Position numbers and translations under genes: made by a program. A stretch of DNA of 20,309 nt, from positions 1 through 20,309 of the forward strand of contig CAZCQG010000033.1 in the NCBI GenBank assembly GCA_964500775.1. Direction: 5' to 3'. Of this stretch, positions 7,228-15,099 are shown piece after piece. Source of the stretch: CAZCQG01 sp964500775 (GTDB lineage Bacteria > Campylobacterota > Campylobacteria > Campylobacterales > CAZCQG01). Position 1 is the first letter of the stretch. The number at the start of each line of letters is the position of its first letter. The notes beneath the pieces are model-generated. The model ran no database searches. It was not told where the DNA came from and saw nothing but the letters and a program-made list of their open reading frames with translations.

Positions 7228-9318
7228 ATGAATCTCAAAGACCCGAAATACTATTTTAACAGAGAACTTTCGTGGCTAAAGTTCAACACAAGGGTGCTTG
7301 AGGAGGCGAAGAATGCAAAGAATCCCCCTTTAGAGCGATTGAAGTTTATAGCCATTTACGGCACGAACCTTGATGAATTTTATATGATACGGGTAGCGGG
7401 TCTTAAAAGACTATACGGCGCGGGTATCGTAGAGACGGGATCGGATAAGCTCACTCCTATGCAGCAGTTAAGCGAGATTCGGACATATATCCACCAAGAG
7501 AAACTTCACGTCGAGCAAATTTTCAAAGAGATTCTCTCGCAGATGTCAAAAGAGAAGCTCTACATAAAAAGCTATCAAGAGCTATCGCTTAATCAAAAGA
7601 AAAAGATAGATTCTTATTTTTATTCACATATTTATCCCGTCATCGTCCCTATCGCCGTGGACGCGACGCACCCTTTTCCGCACCTAAACAACCTAAGCTT
7701 CGGACTTATCGTCAAACTCCAAGATACCGAAAACGACAAAGAGATCAAGTACGGACTTATTCGGATTCCGCGGATGCTGCCGCGATTTATCGAGCTGGAT
7801 AAAAACGTCTATATCCCCGTAGGGACGATAGTGAGCGAATTTGTTTTTGACATTTTTCCCGGATACGAGTTACTTAGCTACACCCCTTTTAGAGTGACGA
7901 GAAACGCCGATATGGCGATCGAGGAAGAAGAAGCGGATGACTTTATGGAGCTTATGGAAGAGGGATTGAAGCTCCGAAAAAAAGGGGAGATCGTACGTTT
8001 AGAGCTAGGGCAAGACCCCGATAAAGATCTCGTGACGTTTATCAATCGACATATTAACGTCGCTTCCGAAGATATTTACGAGTATGAGATTCCTTTGAAT
8101 ATGGGAGCGTTGTGGCAGATCGTCGGAAATAAAAACTTCGTCCACCTCACCTTCCCGATGTATAATCCAAAAACACTTCCTCCATTAGACGGTAGCGGTA
8201 GCATACTAAGCGCACTTGATACTACCGACGTAGCGTTGTTTCATCCGTATGAGAGCTTTGACCCAGTGGTGGGATTCATCTACGAGGCGGCAAAAGACCC
8301 CGATGTACTCTCGATAAAAATGACGTTGTACCGCGTGGGCAAAAACTCCCCCATCGTAAAAGCACTCATCCAAGCAGCCGAAGACGGCAAACAAGTCACC
8401 GCACTCGTCGAGCTCAAAGCACGTTTTGACGAAGAGAATAATCTCCATTGGGCAAAAGCGCTCGAAGCCGCAGGCGCGCACGTCATATACGGCGTACCTG
8501 GGCTAAAAGTACACGCAAAAATAGCACTCGTCATAAAAAGAGTGGGGCACGATATCAAAGAGTATATCCACCTCGGTACGGGTAACTACAACCCCGCGAC
8601 CGCGAAAATCTATACCGACATCAGCTATATGACGAGCAATACCGAGCTTGCCGCCGACGGGACGAGACTGTTCCATCACCTGACCGGGTTTTTGCGCCAA
8701 GCAAAGCTCAATAAGCTCTTTATGGCACCCACGCAAATAAAAAATAAGATAATAGAACTCATCCAAAACGAAGCAAGAATGGGGAATGATGGGAGAATCA
8801 TCGCCAAAGTAAACGCTCTAGTCGATCCCGATGTGATAAAAGAACTCTACAAAGCATCGCAAGCAGGGGCGAAGATCGATCTTATCGTGCGCGGCGTGTG
8901 TTGCTTACGACCCAAGGTCGCAGGGCTCAGCGAAAATATCCGAGTGATCTCCATCGTAGGAAAATACCTAGAGCATGCAAGGATACTCTTTTTCAAAAAC
9001 GCTACCCCGCAAGTCTATATTTCGAGCGCCGACTGGATGACGAGAAACCTAGAGCGGAGAGTGGAGCTGCTCACCCCCATAGCACACGGAAATATGGCGG
9101 AAAAAATGGTCGGAATCTTACAATTGCAGCTAGACGATAACGTATGCGCCAAAGAGTTGCAAGACAACGGCGAATATATCCCCGTAAATACCGCGGGTCA
9201 AAGTATCAACTCCCAAGCGATGATGGAGAGCTATATCACCAATCTCTACGCTTCGATAAAAAAAGACGATCCGAACAAAGCAAAAAAACTTGCAAAACGG
9301 CTCTATAAAGATAGCTGA
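7228..9318 (+). CDS. ppk1: Polyphosphate kinase 1
   Basis: Reversible transfer of the ATP gamma-phosphate onto polyphosphate chains, used for phosphate storage and stress survival. The 696-residue protein has the family order: an N-terminal domain beginning YFNRELSWLKFN, a head domain, then two phospholipase D-like catalytic domains. HPYESFDPVVGFI and LYRVG lead to VHAKIALV with His429, the expected auto-phosphorylated histidine (His435 in E. coli). HLGTGNYNP follows. EHARILFF carries His583, matching the second conserved histidine (His592 in E. coli). AAGGAG lies six bases before the ATG. The TGA stop overlaps the next ATG (TGATG), so it is coupled to the carbonic anhydrase-like gene. It is the first gene of a three-gene operon. 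Confidence 0.98.
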   Translation: MNLKDPKYYFNRELSWLKFNTRVLEEAKNAKNPPLERLKFIAIYGTNLDEFYMIRVAGLKRLYGAGIVETGSDKLTPMQQLSEIRTYIHQEKLHVEQIFKEILSQMSKEKLYIKSYQELSLNQKKKIDSYFYSHIYPVIVPIAVDATHPFPHLNNLSFGLIVKLQDTENDKEIKYGLIRIPRMLPRFIELDKNVYIPVGTIVSEFVFDIFPGYELLSYTPFRVTRNADMAIEEEEADDFMELMEEGLKLRKKGEIVRLELGQDPDKDLVTFINRHINVASEDIYEYEIPLNMGALWQIVGNKNFVHLTFPMYNPKTLPPLDGSGSILSALDTTDVALFHPYESFDPVVGFIYEAAKDPDVLSIKMTLYRVGKNSPIVKALIQAAEDGKQVTALVELKARFDEENNLHWAKALEAAGAHVIYGVPGLKVHAKIALVIKRVGHDIKEYIHLGTGNYNPATAKIYTDISYMTSNTELAADGTRLFHHLTGFLRQAKLNKLFMAPTQIKNKIIELIQNEARMGNDGRIIAKVNALVDPDVIKELYKASQAGAKIDLIVRGVCCLRPKVAGLSENIRVISIVGKYLEHARILFFKNATPQVYISSADWMTRNLERRVELLTPIAHGNMAEKMVGILQLQLDDNVCAKELQDNGEYIPVNTAGQSINSQAMMESYITNLYASIKKDDPNKAKKLAKRLYKDS

Positions 9319-9851
9319 TGAGCGCGACTATTTTAGAGTACAAAGGGCTTATCCCAAAGATCGGTGCGGATGTTTTTTTAGCGCACGGCGCGGTGGTGAT
9401 AGGAGATGTGGAGATAGGAGAGGATAGCTCTATTTGGTTTAACGTCGTAGTGCGTGGCGATGTCCACTACATAAAAATAGGCAAACGCACGAGTATCCAA
9501 GACGGCTCAATGGTACACGTCACCCACTTTAAAAAAGAGGATAAGAGTGACGGCAGTCCGACGATCATAGGGGATGATGTGACGGTAGGACACAAGGTGA
9601 TGCTACACGGCTGTACGATAGAAGACGGCTGCCTCATAGGGATGAGCGCGACGATACTCGATGATGCCGTGATAGGCAGAGAATCGATAGTGGGCGCAGG
9701 CTCGCTCGTGACCAAAGGAAAAAAATTTCCCCCAAGAAGTCTCATTATGGGTTCGCCCGCTAAAGTGGTACGGGAGCTAAGCGAGGATGAGGTCAAAGAA
9801 CTCTATGCTTCGGCAAAAAGATACGTCGGATTTAAAAACAACTACCTTTGA
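9318..9851 (+). CDS. Gamma-class carbonic anhydrase-like hexapeptide protein (YrdA/PaaY type)
   Basis: 177-residue left-handed beta-helix protein. Isoleucine/valine hexapeptide turns (VVIGDVEIGEDSSIW, TIIGDDVTVG, CLIGMSATI, AVIGRESIVGAGS) run through it, with a C-terminal helix (SEDEVKELYASAKRY). Likely zinc-ligand histidines are His67, His92 and His97. Arg46, Asp48, Gln61 and Asp62 also match the positions conserved in the Methanosarcina enzyme Cam (Arg59, Asp61, Gln75, Asp76). The acidic proton-shuttle loop of Cam is not apparent. So the protein is a metal-binding gamma-CA family member whose CO2 hydration activity is uncertain. PaaY-like thioesterase activity is another possibility. It is coupled at both ends: its ATG overlaps the ppk TGA and its TGA overlaps the next ATG. 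Confidence 0.9.
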   Translation: MSATILEYKGLIPKIGADVFLAHGAVVIGDVEIGEDSSIWFNVVVRGDVHYIKIGKRTSIQDGSMVHVTHFKKEDKSDGSPTIIGDDVTVGHKVMLHGCTIEDGCLIGMSATILDDAVIGRESIVGAGSLVTKGKKFPPRSLIMGSPAKVVRELSEDEVKELYASAKRYVGFKNNYL

Positions 9852-10459
9852 TGGAATTCTTCTTTTTTTTCGATCTTGTGGGAATCTTCGCTTTTACCAT
9901 CAGCGGCTATTTGATCGGGGTGCGAAAAAATCTCGATCTCCTAGGAATACTCATCGCCGCATTTAGTACCGCGCTTGGCGGCGGGATATTGCGTGATGTT
10001 ATCGCCGATAGAGTCCCTTTTGCTTTCGCACAGAGCTATCCCTTTATCACGGTACTTTGCTCTTTGCTCTTTGCGTATATTTTGAGAATAGATAAAAAAG
10101 TGAGCGTCGATAAAAGATCGATTTTCGTCATATCCGATTCTATCGGATTAGTGGCTTTCGGCATCACGGGGGCGCTTGTGGGAATCGAGACGGGGTTTAA
10201 TATTTTCGGGACGATTCTGCTTGGGTTTTTGACGGCAGTCGGAGGGGGGATTATGCGCGATGTATTGATAAATGAGATTCCGATGGTGTTGGTGAGTGAA
10301 GTGTACGGCGTAGTCGCGATATTCGCCGCGGTCGCGTGTTATGTATTGAGTAGTTTTGAGTTTCTCAATACCCTCTCGCTTTTTTTAGTATTCGGCGTTT
10401 CGCTTTTTATCAGAATCTTGGCATTTAAAAGAGGTTGGCAACTACCCAAAATAAGGTAG
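9851..10459 (+). CDS. TRIC/UPF0126 (YicG-type) membrane channel family protein
   Basis: 202-residue, very hydrophobic membrane protein with about seven predicted transmembrane helices. It is built as two tandem repeats, each with the glycine-rich signature GGGxxRD (GGGILRD at 43-49, GGGIMRD at 131-137). This is the hallmark of the UPF0126 family, whose bacterial and archaeal members are structurally related to trimeric intracellular cation channels. Substrate is unproven in bacteria; monovalent cation permeation is the usual suggestion, and amino-acid transport is also debated. The ATG at 9851 is preferred to the in-frame TTG at 9848 because it forms TGATG with the preceding stop. Linkage with polyphosphate kinase suggests a role in charge or ion balance, but that is inference. 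It converges on the Cache gene with only nine bases between the stops. Confidence 0.88.
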   Translation: MEFFFFFDLVGIFAFTISGYLIGVRKNLDLLGILIAAFSTALGGGILRDVIADRVPFAFAQSYPFITVLCSLLFAYILRIDKKVSVDKRSIFVISDSIGLVAFGITGALVGIETGFNIFGTILLGFLTAVGGGIMRDVLINEIPMVLVSEVYGVVAIFAAVACYVLSSFEFLNTLSLFLVFGVSLFIRILAFKRGWQLPKIR

Positions 10460-10460
10460 T
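10441..10460. terminator. Candidate hairpin between convergent genes
   Basis: ACTACC and GGTAGT form a six-pair stem around an eight-base loop, overlapping the stop of the TRIC-family gene. It sits where two convergent transcripts meet and could act in either direction. No clean U-tract follows on either strand, so it is only a candidate. Confidence 0.3.
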
Positions 10461-10468
10461 CGCGCTTC

Positions 10469-12478
10469 TTACACCTCTACGAACATCATACTAAGGTGCT
10501 CGGTATTAAAACCGTCCCCTTTCCGAAACTCTCTGTATCCTTCCATACAATAACAACCGACGATATACTTTTTTTCATCCATCACGGTCATTATCGATTC
10601 ATTCCCGCCCTTTTGGAGCTTTGCAAACTCCTCTTTGATCTCTATTTGCATACCCGGTTTGTAGTTTTCGTTCGTTGAAGCGATAACGGTACCGCTTTTT
10701 GTCGCGATAACGCCGAACATATTGTTATAGATTCCCCTGTTGTCTTCTGAGGGGAGTGAGCACTCTATCACCTCTTTAAAGGTCGAAGCATTAAGCACGA
10801 AGCCTATTCCGCCGAGGTTTCTTTTATGTTGGTCGTTTGAAATTACCGAAGCGTATAGTATGTAGGTGTGCTTGTTGCCGAAATATCTTGTTTGTTCAAA
10901 ATCGGATACGAAATATTTATTTATGTCGGTATTGTTTTTTACTTTGCTTATCGCTTGTGCGTCGAGCTGTTCACCGACGACCTTTTCCTCGTCTCTATTT
11001 GAAACTGCGACAATGTAGCCGTTTTTATCAAAGACGAAGATGTTATGAAATTGCCCGTAAAGCTCATTGTACGCGCTAATAATATCGGAGATCTTTTTTC
11101 TATCGGAGTTTTGAATATCCTCGTTTTTGAGTATCTCCTTGATGGCGAGATTCATCGCAAGCCATCTACATCCGTTCGTTCGCTCATACAGCCCTCTATC
11201 AAACAAACTCGCCGCCGCGGCAGAGTTGAATTTGACGTTATCTAAAGTAGAATCCATTATCGTTTTCAATAATCCGTTTATCGATTTGAGGCAGACGTTG
11301 TTGATCTCTTCACTGATATTTCGGATGTTGTTGAGGATGGGGTTGAGCGAATAGGATCTACTTTTTGAGGCGATAATTTCACCGTTGATGACGACATCCC
11401 CCAAGTCCTCGTTTATATTTTCCGCCTCTAAGACGACCTCTTGAAGCTCTTTTGTCATCAGCGAAGATTCGCCTAGGAAAGAATCCTCTTGATTGGGTTT
11501 AGGATCCGAGGTTATCGCTTTTGACATATCGCCGCCCATATAAGCGTTTCTCAAAGGGGTAAGGATAGATATTTTCCAGCCTGCTAATTTATAGCTTTTA
11601 TATCCCGCGCTTTGCGCTTCTGCAAAGATAAAATCTTTTTTGTTGTTGGTGGCGATGGTGAAATCCCCGTGTTTTTTGATCGCTATCTTGCCGCCGACAG
11701 GAAAATCACCGTGGTTTGAAGATGCCACGATTTTTCCGTTTTCATCACTAAGCAAGGTCGCCGAGCCGCTTACTTTGTGGGAGAATTTTTTAAAGATTCT
11801 CGAAATCTCGTCGCTAAAATCGTATTGGAGTGCGATGACACCTATTTTAGAGCCTTCATTGCTAGTAACCGGCGCAGAAAATACAAATGTTTTTTCACCG
11901 CTCTTATCCAAAAATAGATCCGAAATGCTCTGTACAAAGCCGTTTTCTATCCGCAAAGAATCTTGAATAAACTTGTCGTTGTACTGCTTTTCTTGGTAAT
12001 TCCCGTCAGCTTTGTAGAGCAGCTTGCCGTTTGTATCAAAAAGAAAAATATTTGCATATATACTATATCTCGCAAAGAAATTTTCAAACCTTGCATTGAG
12101 TACATCAATCGTATTTTCATTTTTTAGAAAAGCGATGACGTTCGCATCTTTGCGTAGGTATTGCACGTCTTTGGTGCGCTCTTGCAGGGAGCGGGCGATA
12201 ATATCTATTATCGCTTGGGCATTGGAGTAGTTATCGGAGTATACTTTACGATAGTTTTCAAGCACTAAAGTGTTTATGAGCTTGTCTTGTAATACGGAAA
12301 ATTTATGCTGGGTATCATCCATAAACATAAAAAGGTTTTCCGCTATCTCAAGTGAGCTTATTTTCCCCGTCAGCGTAGTTTTATTGAGTAAACCGTTGAG
12401 GGTGTCAAATCTGTTTTTGTACGCCATAATTTCGGGCATGCTCTCCAACAAATACATATCGTTCGTATTAATGCTCAT
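10469..12478 (-). CDS. Soluble double-Cache (PDC-type) sensor protein without recognised output domain
   Basis: 669-residue protein with no membrane segment or signal peptide. Residues about 80-310 look like a first Cache/PDC module (IFLFDTNGKLLYKADG, then DENGKIVASSN and the family-typical end LAGWKISILTPL). Residues about 425-645 look like a second (IFVFDKNGYIVAVSNRD, GVIATKSGTVIASTN). The linker contains DVVINGEIIASKSR and RGLYERTNGCRWLAMN; the latter resembles the LYERTxDVRWWATD motif I recall from Cache-type chemotaxis-related proteins. Cache domains usually sit outside the membrane and bind small ligands, so a cytoplasmic two-Cache protein without MCP, kinase, GGDEF or HTH output is unusual. 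The ATG at 12478 has GGAG five bases upstream and is preferred to the in-frame GTG at 12484. It lies 62 bases after mrp on the same strand. Ligand and partner are unknown. Confidence 0.75.
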   Translation of the reverse strand: MSINTNDMYLLESMPEIMAYKNRFDTLNGLLNKTTLTGKISSLEIAENLFMFMDDTQHKFSVLQDKLINTLVLENYRKVYSDNYSNAQAIIDIIARSLQERTKDVQYLRKDANVIAFLKNENTIDVLNARFENFFARYSIYANIFLFDTNGKLLYKADGNYQEKQYNDKFIQDSLRIENGFVQSISDLFLDKSGEKTFVFSAPVTSNEGSKIGVIALQYDFSDEISRIFKKFSHKVSGSATLLSDENGKIVASSNHGDFPVGGKIAIKKHGDFTIATNNKKDFIFAEAQSAGYKSYKLAGWKISILTPLRNAYMGGDMSKAITSDPKPNQEDSFLGESSLMTKELQEVVLEAENINEDLGDVVINGEIIASKSRSYSLNPILNNIRNISEEINNVCLKSINGLLKTIMDSTLDNVKFNSAAAASLFDRGLYERTNGCRWLAMNLAIKEILKNEDIQNSDRKKISDIISAYNELYGQFHNIFVFDKNGYIVAVSNRDEEKVVGEQLDAQAISKVKNNTDINKYFVSDFEQTRYFGNKHTYILYASVISNDQHKRNLGGIGFVLNASTFKEVIECSLPSEDNRGIYNNMFGVIATKSGTVIASTNENYKPGMQIEIKEEFAKLQKGGNESIMTVMDEKKYIVGCYCMEGYREFRKGDGFNTEHLSMMFVEV

Positions 12479-12483
12479 ATTCA

Positions 12484-12487
12484 CTCC
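12484..12487 (-). promoter_or_regulatory. Ribosome binding site for the Cache gene
   Basis: GGAG on the minus strand lies five bases before ATG 12478. It overlaps the upstream GTG and so argues against GTG as the start. Confidence 0.6.
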
Positions 12488-12516
12488 AATCTCGATTTTG
12501 AAATTACAATTTTGTT

Positions 12517-12522
12517 ATTCTA
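12517..12522 (-). promoter_or_regulatory. Possible -10 element for the Cache gene
   Basis: TAGAAT on the minus strand, 38 bases before the ATG, in the gap after mrp. It could give the sensor its own transcript. The match is moderate and no -35 is seen. Confidence 0.3.
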
Positions 12523-12540
12523 TCTTAATTCTGCTCCGAT

Positions 12541-13641
12541 TTACATACTGCAAGCCGATTTATCCGACTTTACGGGCTGGATAGCCTCATTGTCTGCGAG
12601 GTTTTGGCTATTTACTTCATCCAAAAAAGCTAAAACGGTATTTGCCGCTTTTCTATACTCTTTGCCGCTGATGCTCGTCGGATGGAAGAACACTACGGGC
12701 TTCCCTTCATCGCCGCCGGTACGGATCTCTACTTCGATAGGAATCTGCGCCAAGACTTTCGTGCCAAACTCTTTGGCTACCGCTTCGCATGTCCCTTTAC
12801 CGAAGATGTCGTACTCTTTTTGTGTCTCGGGGCAGATAAATCCGCTCATATTTTCTATGATTCCCGCTATAGGGATATTGAGTTTTTTAAACATATCTAG
12901 ACTTCTGTAGGTATCGTCCATAGAGACTTTTTGCGGCGTAGTCACCGTCACGCCCGCACCTACGGGGACGCTTTGGGCGAGGCTTAGCTGCGCGTCACCC
13001 GTACCCGGAGGCATATCGATGACAAGGACATCTAGTTCGCTCCAAAGTACGTCTTTGAGGAGCTGCTCAATAGCGCGCATAATCATAGGTCCGCGCCAAA
13101 TGAGACTCTGCCCCTCTTCATAGATAAGACCCATCGACATCACCTCTACGCCGTGCGCGAAAAAAGGTTTGAGTTTATTGCCGACTATTTCGGGTTCGGT
13201 TCTTGTGATTCCCATCATTCTTGGGATATTGGGTCCATAGATGTCCGCATCGAGCAAGCCCACTTTTTTCCCCTCCATCGCCAAAGCTATCGCGAGGTTT
13301 ACCGAAGTGGTACTTTTGCCCACGCCCCCTTTGCCGCTAGAGATCATAAGGAAGTTTTTTACTTGTGGAGCGATATTTTTTCGAGCAGGTTTTTCTTCTT
13401 TGTATTCCGGTTGTTTGATGTCTATTAGTATCTCTTTTGCTCCCGCTTTTTGGAGTGCTGCCCTACATCCGGCGTGTAATTGTTCGGCTAACTCTTTTGA
13501 AGGAGCGGGGATGTCTATGCGTACGGCGACTTTTTCCCCTTCCGTACTCACTTGTTTCACAAATCCAAAGCTTACTATATCTTTTTCAAAGCCCGGATAG
13601 ACCACTTTTTTGAGGGCTTCTAATATCTGTTCTTGATTCAA
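12541..13641 (-). CDS. mrp: Mrp/ApbC/NBP35-family Fe-S cluster carrier ATPase
   Basis: P-loop ATPase that binds and transfers iron-sulfur clusters to client enzymes. The 366-residue protein has an N-terminal MIP18/DUF59-type domain (about 1-75), then the deviant Walker A SSGKGGVGKST (101-111). LLDADIYGPNIPRMMG and DMPPGTGDAQL follow, all typical of Mrp. The cluster-bridging CxxC of many members is not intact: the site reads FICPETQKEYDIFGKG, leaving only Cys270. Other cysteines are at 285 and near the C-terminus (ACSM). The start is TTG at 13641, overlapping the thiC TGA (TTGA) with AGGAG seven bases upstream. Overlap with thiC is sensible because ThiC is a 4Fe-4S enzyme. In C. jejuni, as I recall, mrp neighbours ispDF in the same divergent way. 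Confidence 0.95.
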   Translation of the reverse strand: MNQEQILEALKKVVYPGFEKDIVSFGFVKQVSTEGEKVAVRIDIPAPSKELAEQLHAGCRAALQKAGAKEILIDIKQPEYKEEKPARKNIAPQVKNFLMISSGKGGVGKSTTSVNLAIALAMEGKKVGLLDADIYGPNIPRMMGITRTEPEIVGNKLKPFFAHGVEVMSMGLIYEEGQSLIWRGPMIMRAIEQLLKDVLWSELDVLVIDMPPGTGDAQLSLAQSVPVGAGVTVTTPQKVSMDDTYRSLDMFKKLNIPIAGIIENMSGFICPETQKEYDIFGKGTCEAVAKEFGTKVLAQIPIEVEIRTGGDEGKPVVFFHPTSISGKEYRKAANTVLAFLDEVNSQNLADNEAIQPVKSDKSACSM

Positions 13642-14999
13642 TTTTGTTCTCCTGTCGTAATAAAATTATCCATATCGGCGTTTGCGATTTCGTGGCTTAT
13701 CTTGTAGCTACAAAATTTCGGTCCGCACATCGAGCAAAACTCCGCATCTTTAAACACGTCTTGCGGTAGCTCTTCGTCGTGGAACTCTTTTGCCCTATCG
13801 CTATCGAGAGCGAGCTCGAATTGTTTATTCCAGTCAAATCCATATCTCGCATCGCTCATAGCATCATCCCTATCTCTCGCGCCGATGCGTCCTCTTGCTA
13901 TGTCTGCGGCATGCGCGGCGATTTTGTAGGCGACGATTCCTTCCCTCACATCGTTTGCGTTGGGCAATCCCAAATGCTCTTTGGGTGTGACGTAGCAGAG
14001 CATAGCCACGCCGTGCCACGCCGCGAAAGTCGCACCGATGGCAGAAGCTATATGATCATACCCCGCGGCGATGTCTGTTACTAATGGTCCAAGTACATAA
14101 AAAGGAGCTTCGTGGCAGTACTCTTTTTGGAGTCTGACGTTGCGCTCTATCTGGTTGAGCGGGACGTGTCCCGGACCTTCGACCATTACTTGTACGTCTT
14201 TTGCCCAAGCCCTAAGTGTCAAATCACCCAATACTTTTAACTCTCCCAACTGCGCCTCGTCACTCGCATCCGCCAAGCATCCGGGTCGTAACGAATCACC
14301 CAGCGAAAGCGCTACGTCGTATTCTCTACAAATATCGCATATCGCATCGAACGCTTCGTAAAAAGGGTTTTGTTTGTGGTTTTTGAGCATCCAAGATGCC
14401 ATAAGGCTTCCGCCGCGACTTACCACCCCCATTTTTCTTTTTGAAACGGCGGGGAGGTGTTCGAGCAGGAATCCGCAATGAATCGTGAAATAACTCACCC
14501 CCTGCTTCGCTTGGCGTTCTATCACCTCAAGCATCTTCTCTACGGTGAGATTCTGAATATCGTCTTCTAGGTCGTGGAGTATTTGATACATCGGTACCGT
14601 ACCGATAGGTACGACGGAATTTTTGATGACCTCTACCCGAATCTCATCGAGATTCCCGCCCGTGCTTAGATCCATCACCGTATCCGCACCGTACTTTATC
14701 GCGGTCTTGGTCTTCTCGACCTCCGTAGCGGCGCAACTCGTAATCGACGAGCTACCGATATTGGCGTTTATCTTGCACGAAAGCGCTACGCCTATGCCCA
14801 TAGGTTCCATATTTACGTGATTGATATTTGCAGGGATTATGAGTCTCCCTCTAGCTATTTCGCTACGAATGAGTTCTGCATCTACCCCCTCGCGCTTGGC
14901 GACATACGCCATCTCTTCGGTGATGATTCCCTGTTTGGCATAATAAAGTTGTGTTTTTATCGTGTCGTTTTGTCTCTTTTTTACCCATTCTTCTCTCAT
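13638..14999 (-). CDS. thiC: Phosphomethylpyrimidine synthase ThiC
   Basis: Radical SAM enzyme converting aminoimidazole ribotide to hydroxymethylpyrimidine phosphate for thiamine synthesis. The 453-residue protein is the short bacterial form, lacking the long N-terminal extension of the E. coli enzyme. Family segments include IPANINHVNMEPMGIG, DLSTGGNLDEIR, SYFTIHCGFL, SRGGSLMASWM, SLGDSLRPG and VMVEGPGHVPLNQIE. The C-terminal cluster motif CSMCGPKFC gives Cys422, Cys425 and Cys430 in the ThiC-type CX2CX4C order that ligates the 4Fe-4S cluster. The ATG at 14999 has AAGGA five bases upstream. The TGA overlaps the mrp start. The 100-base divergent gap to ispDF has no TPP riboswitch that I can recognise, although thiC is a frequent riboswitch target elsewhere. 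Confidence 0.98.
   Translation of the reverse strand: MREEWVKKRQNDTIKTQLYYAKQGIITEEMAYVAKREGVDAELIRSEIARGRLIIPANINHVNMEPMGIGVALSCKINANIGSSSITSCAATEVEKTKTAIKYGADTVMDLSTGGNLDEIRVEVIKNSVVPIGTVPMYQILHDLEDDIQNLTVEKMLEVIERQAKQGVSYFTIHCGFLLEHLPAVSKRKMGVVSRGGSLMASWMLKNHKQNPFYEAFDAICDICREYDVALSLGDSLRPGCLADASDEAQLGELKVLGDLTLRAWAKDVQVMVEGPGHVPLNQIERNVRLQKEYCHEAPFYVLGPLVTDIAAGYDHIASAIGATFAAWHGVAMLCYVTPKEHLGLPNANDVREGIVAYKIAAHAADIARGRIGARDRDDAMSDARYGFDWNKQFELALDSDRAKEFHDEELPQDVFKDAEFCSMCGPKFCSYKISHEIANADMDNFITTGEQN
13649..13653 (-). promoter_or_regulatory. Ribosome binding site deciding the mrp TTG start
   Basis: AGGAG on the minus strand lies seven bases before TTG 13641, inside the 3' end of thiC. No nearby in-frame ATG exists. 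Confidence 0.65.
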
Positions 15000-15068
15000 T
15001 ATAATCCTTGTCCCTAATTAATGTTTTGAAAATTACCGAAAAAAAGATAAAACATAGCTTTTTTAATG

Positions 15069-15074
15069 TATACT
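15069..15074 (+). promoter_or_regulatory. -10 element for ispDF and the downstream operon
   Basis: TATACT preceded by the T-run GCTTTTTTAATG fits a Campylobacterota sigma-70 promoter. It lies about 26 bases before the ispDF start, giving a short leader. The other strand must drive thiC; TATGTT at 15056-15051 is a weak candidate there. Confidence 0.5.
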
Positions 15075-15099
15075 TTCGTAACACTCTAGAGAAGGATAT

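Noticed and set aside
9467..9796. Minus-strand ORF of 109 codons inside the gamma-carbonic anhydrase-like gene
   Set aside because: Mirror of the hexapeptide-repeat codons on the real strand; no independent support.
15000..15099. TPP riboswitch upstream of thiC
   Set aside because: The divergent gap is only 100 bases, AT-rich, and shows none of the conserved thi-box sequence such as CUGAGA.
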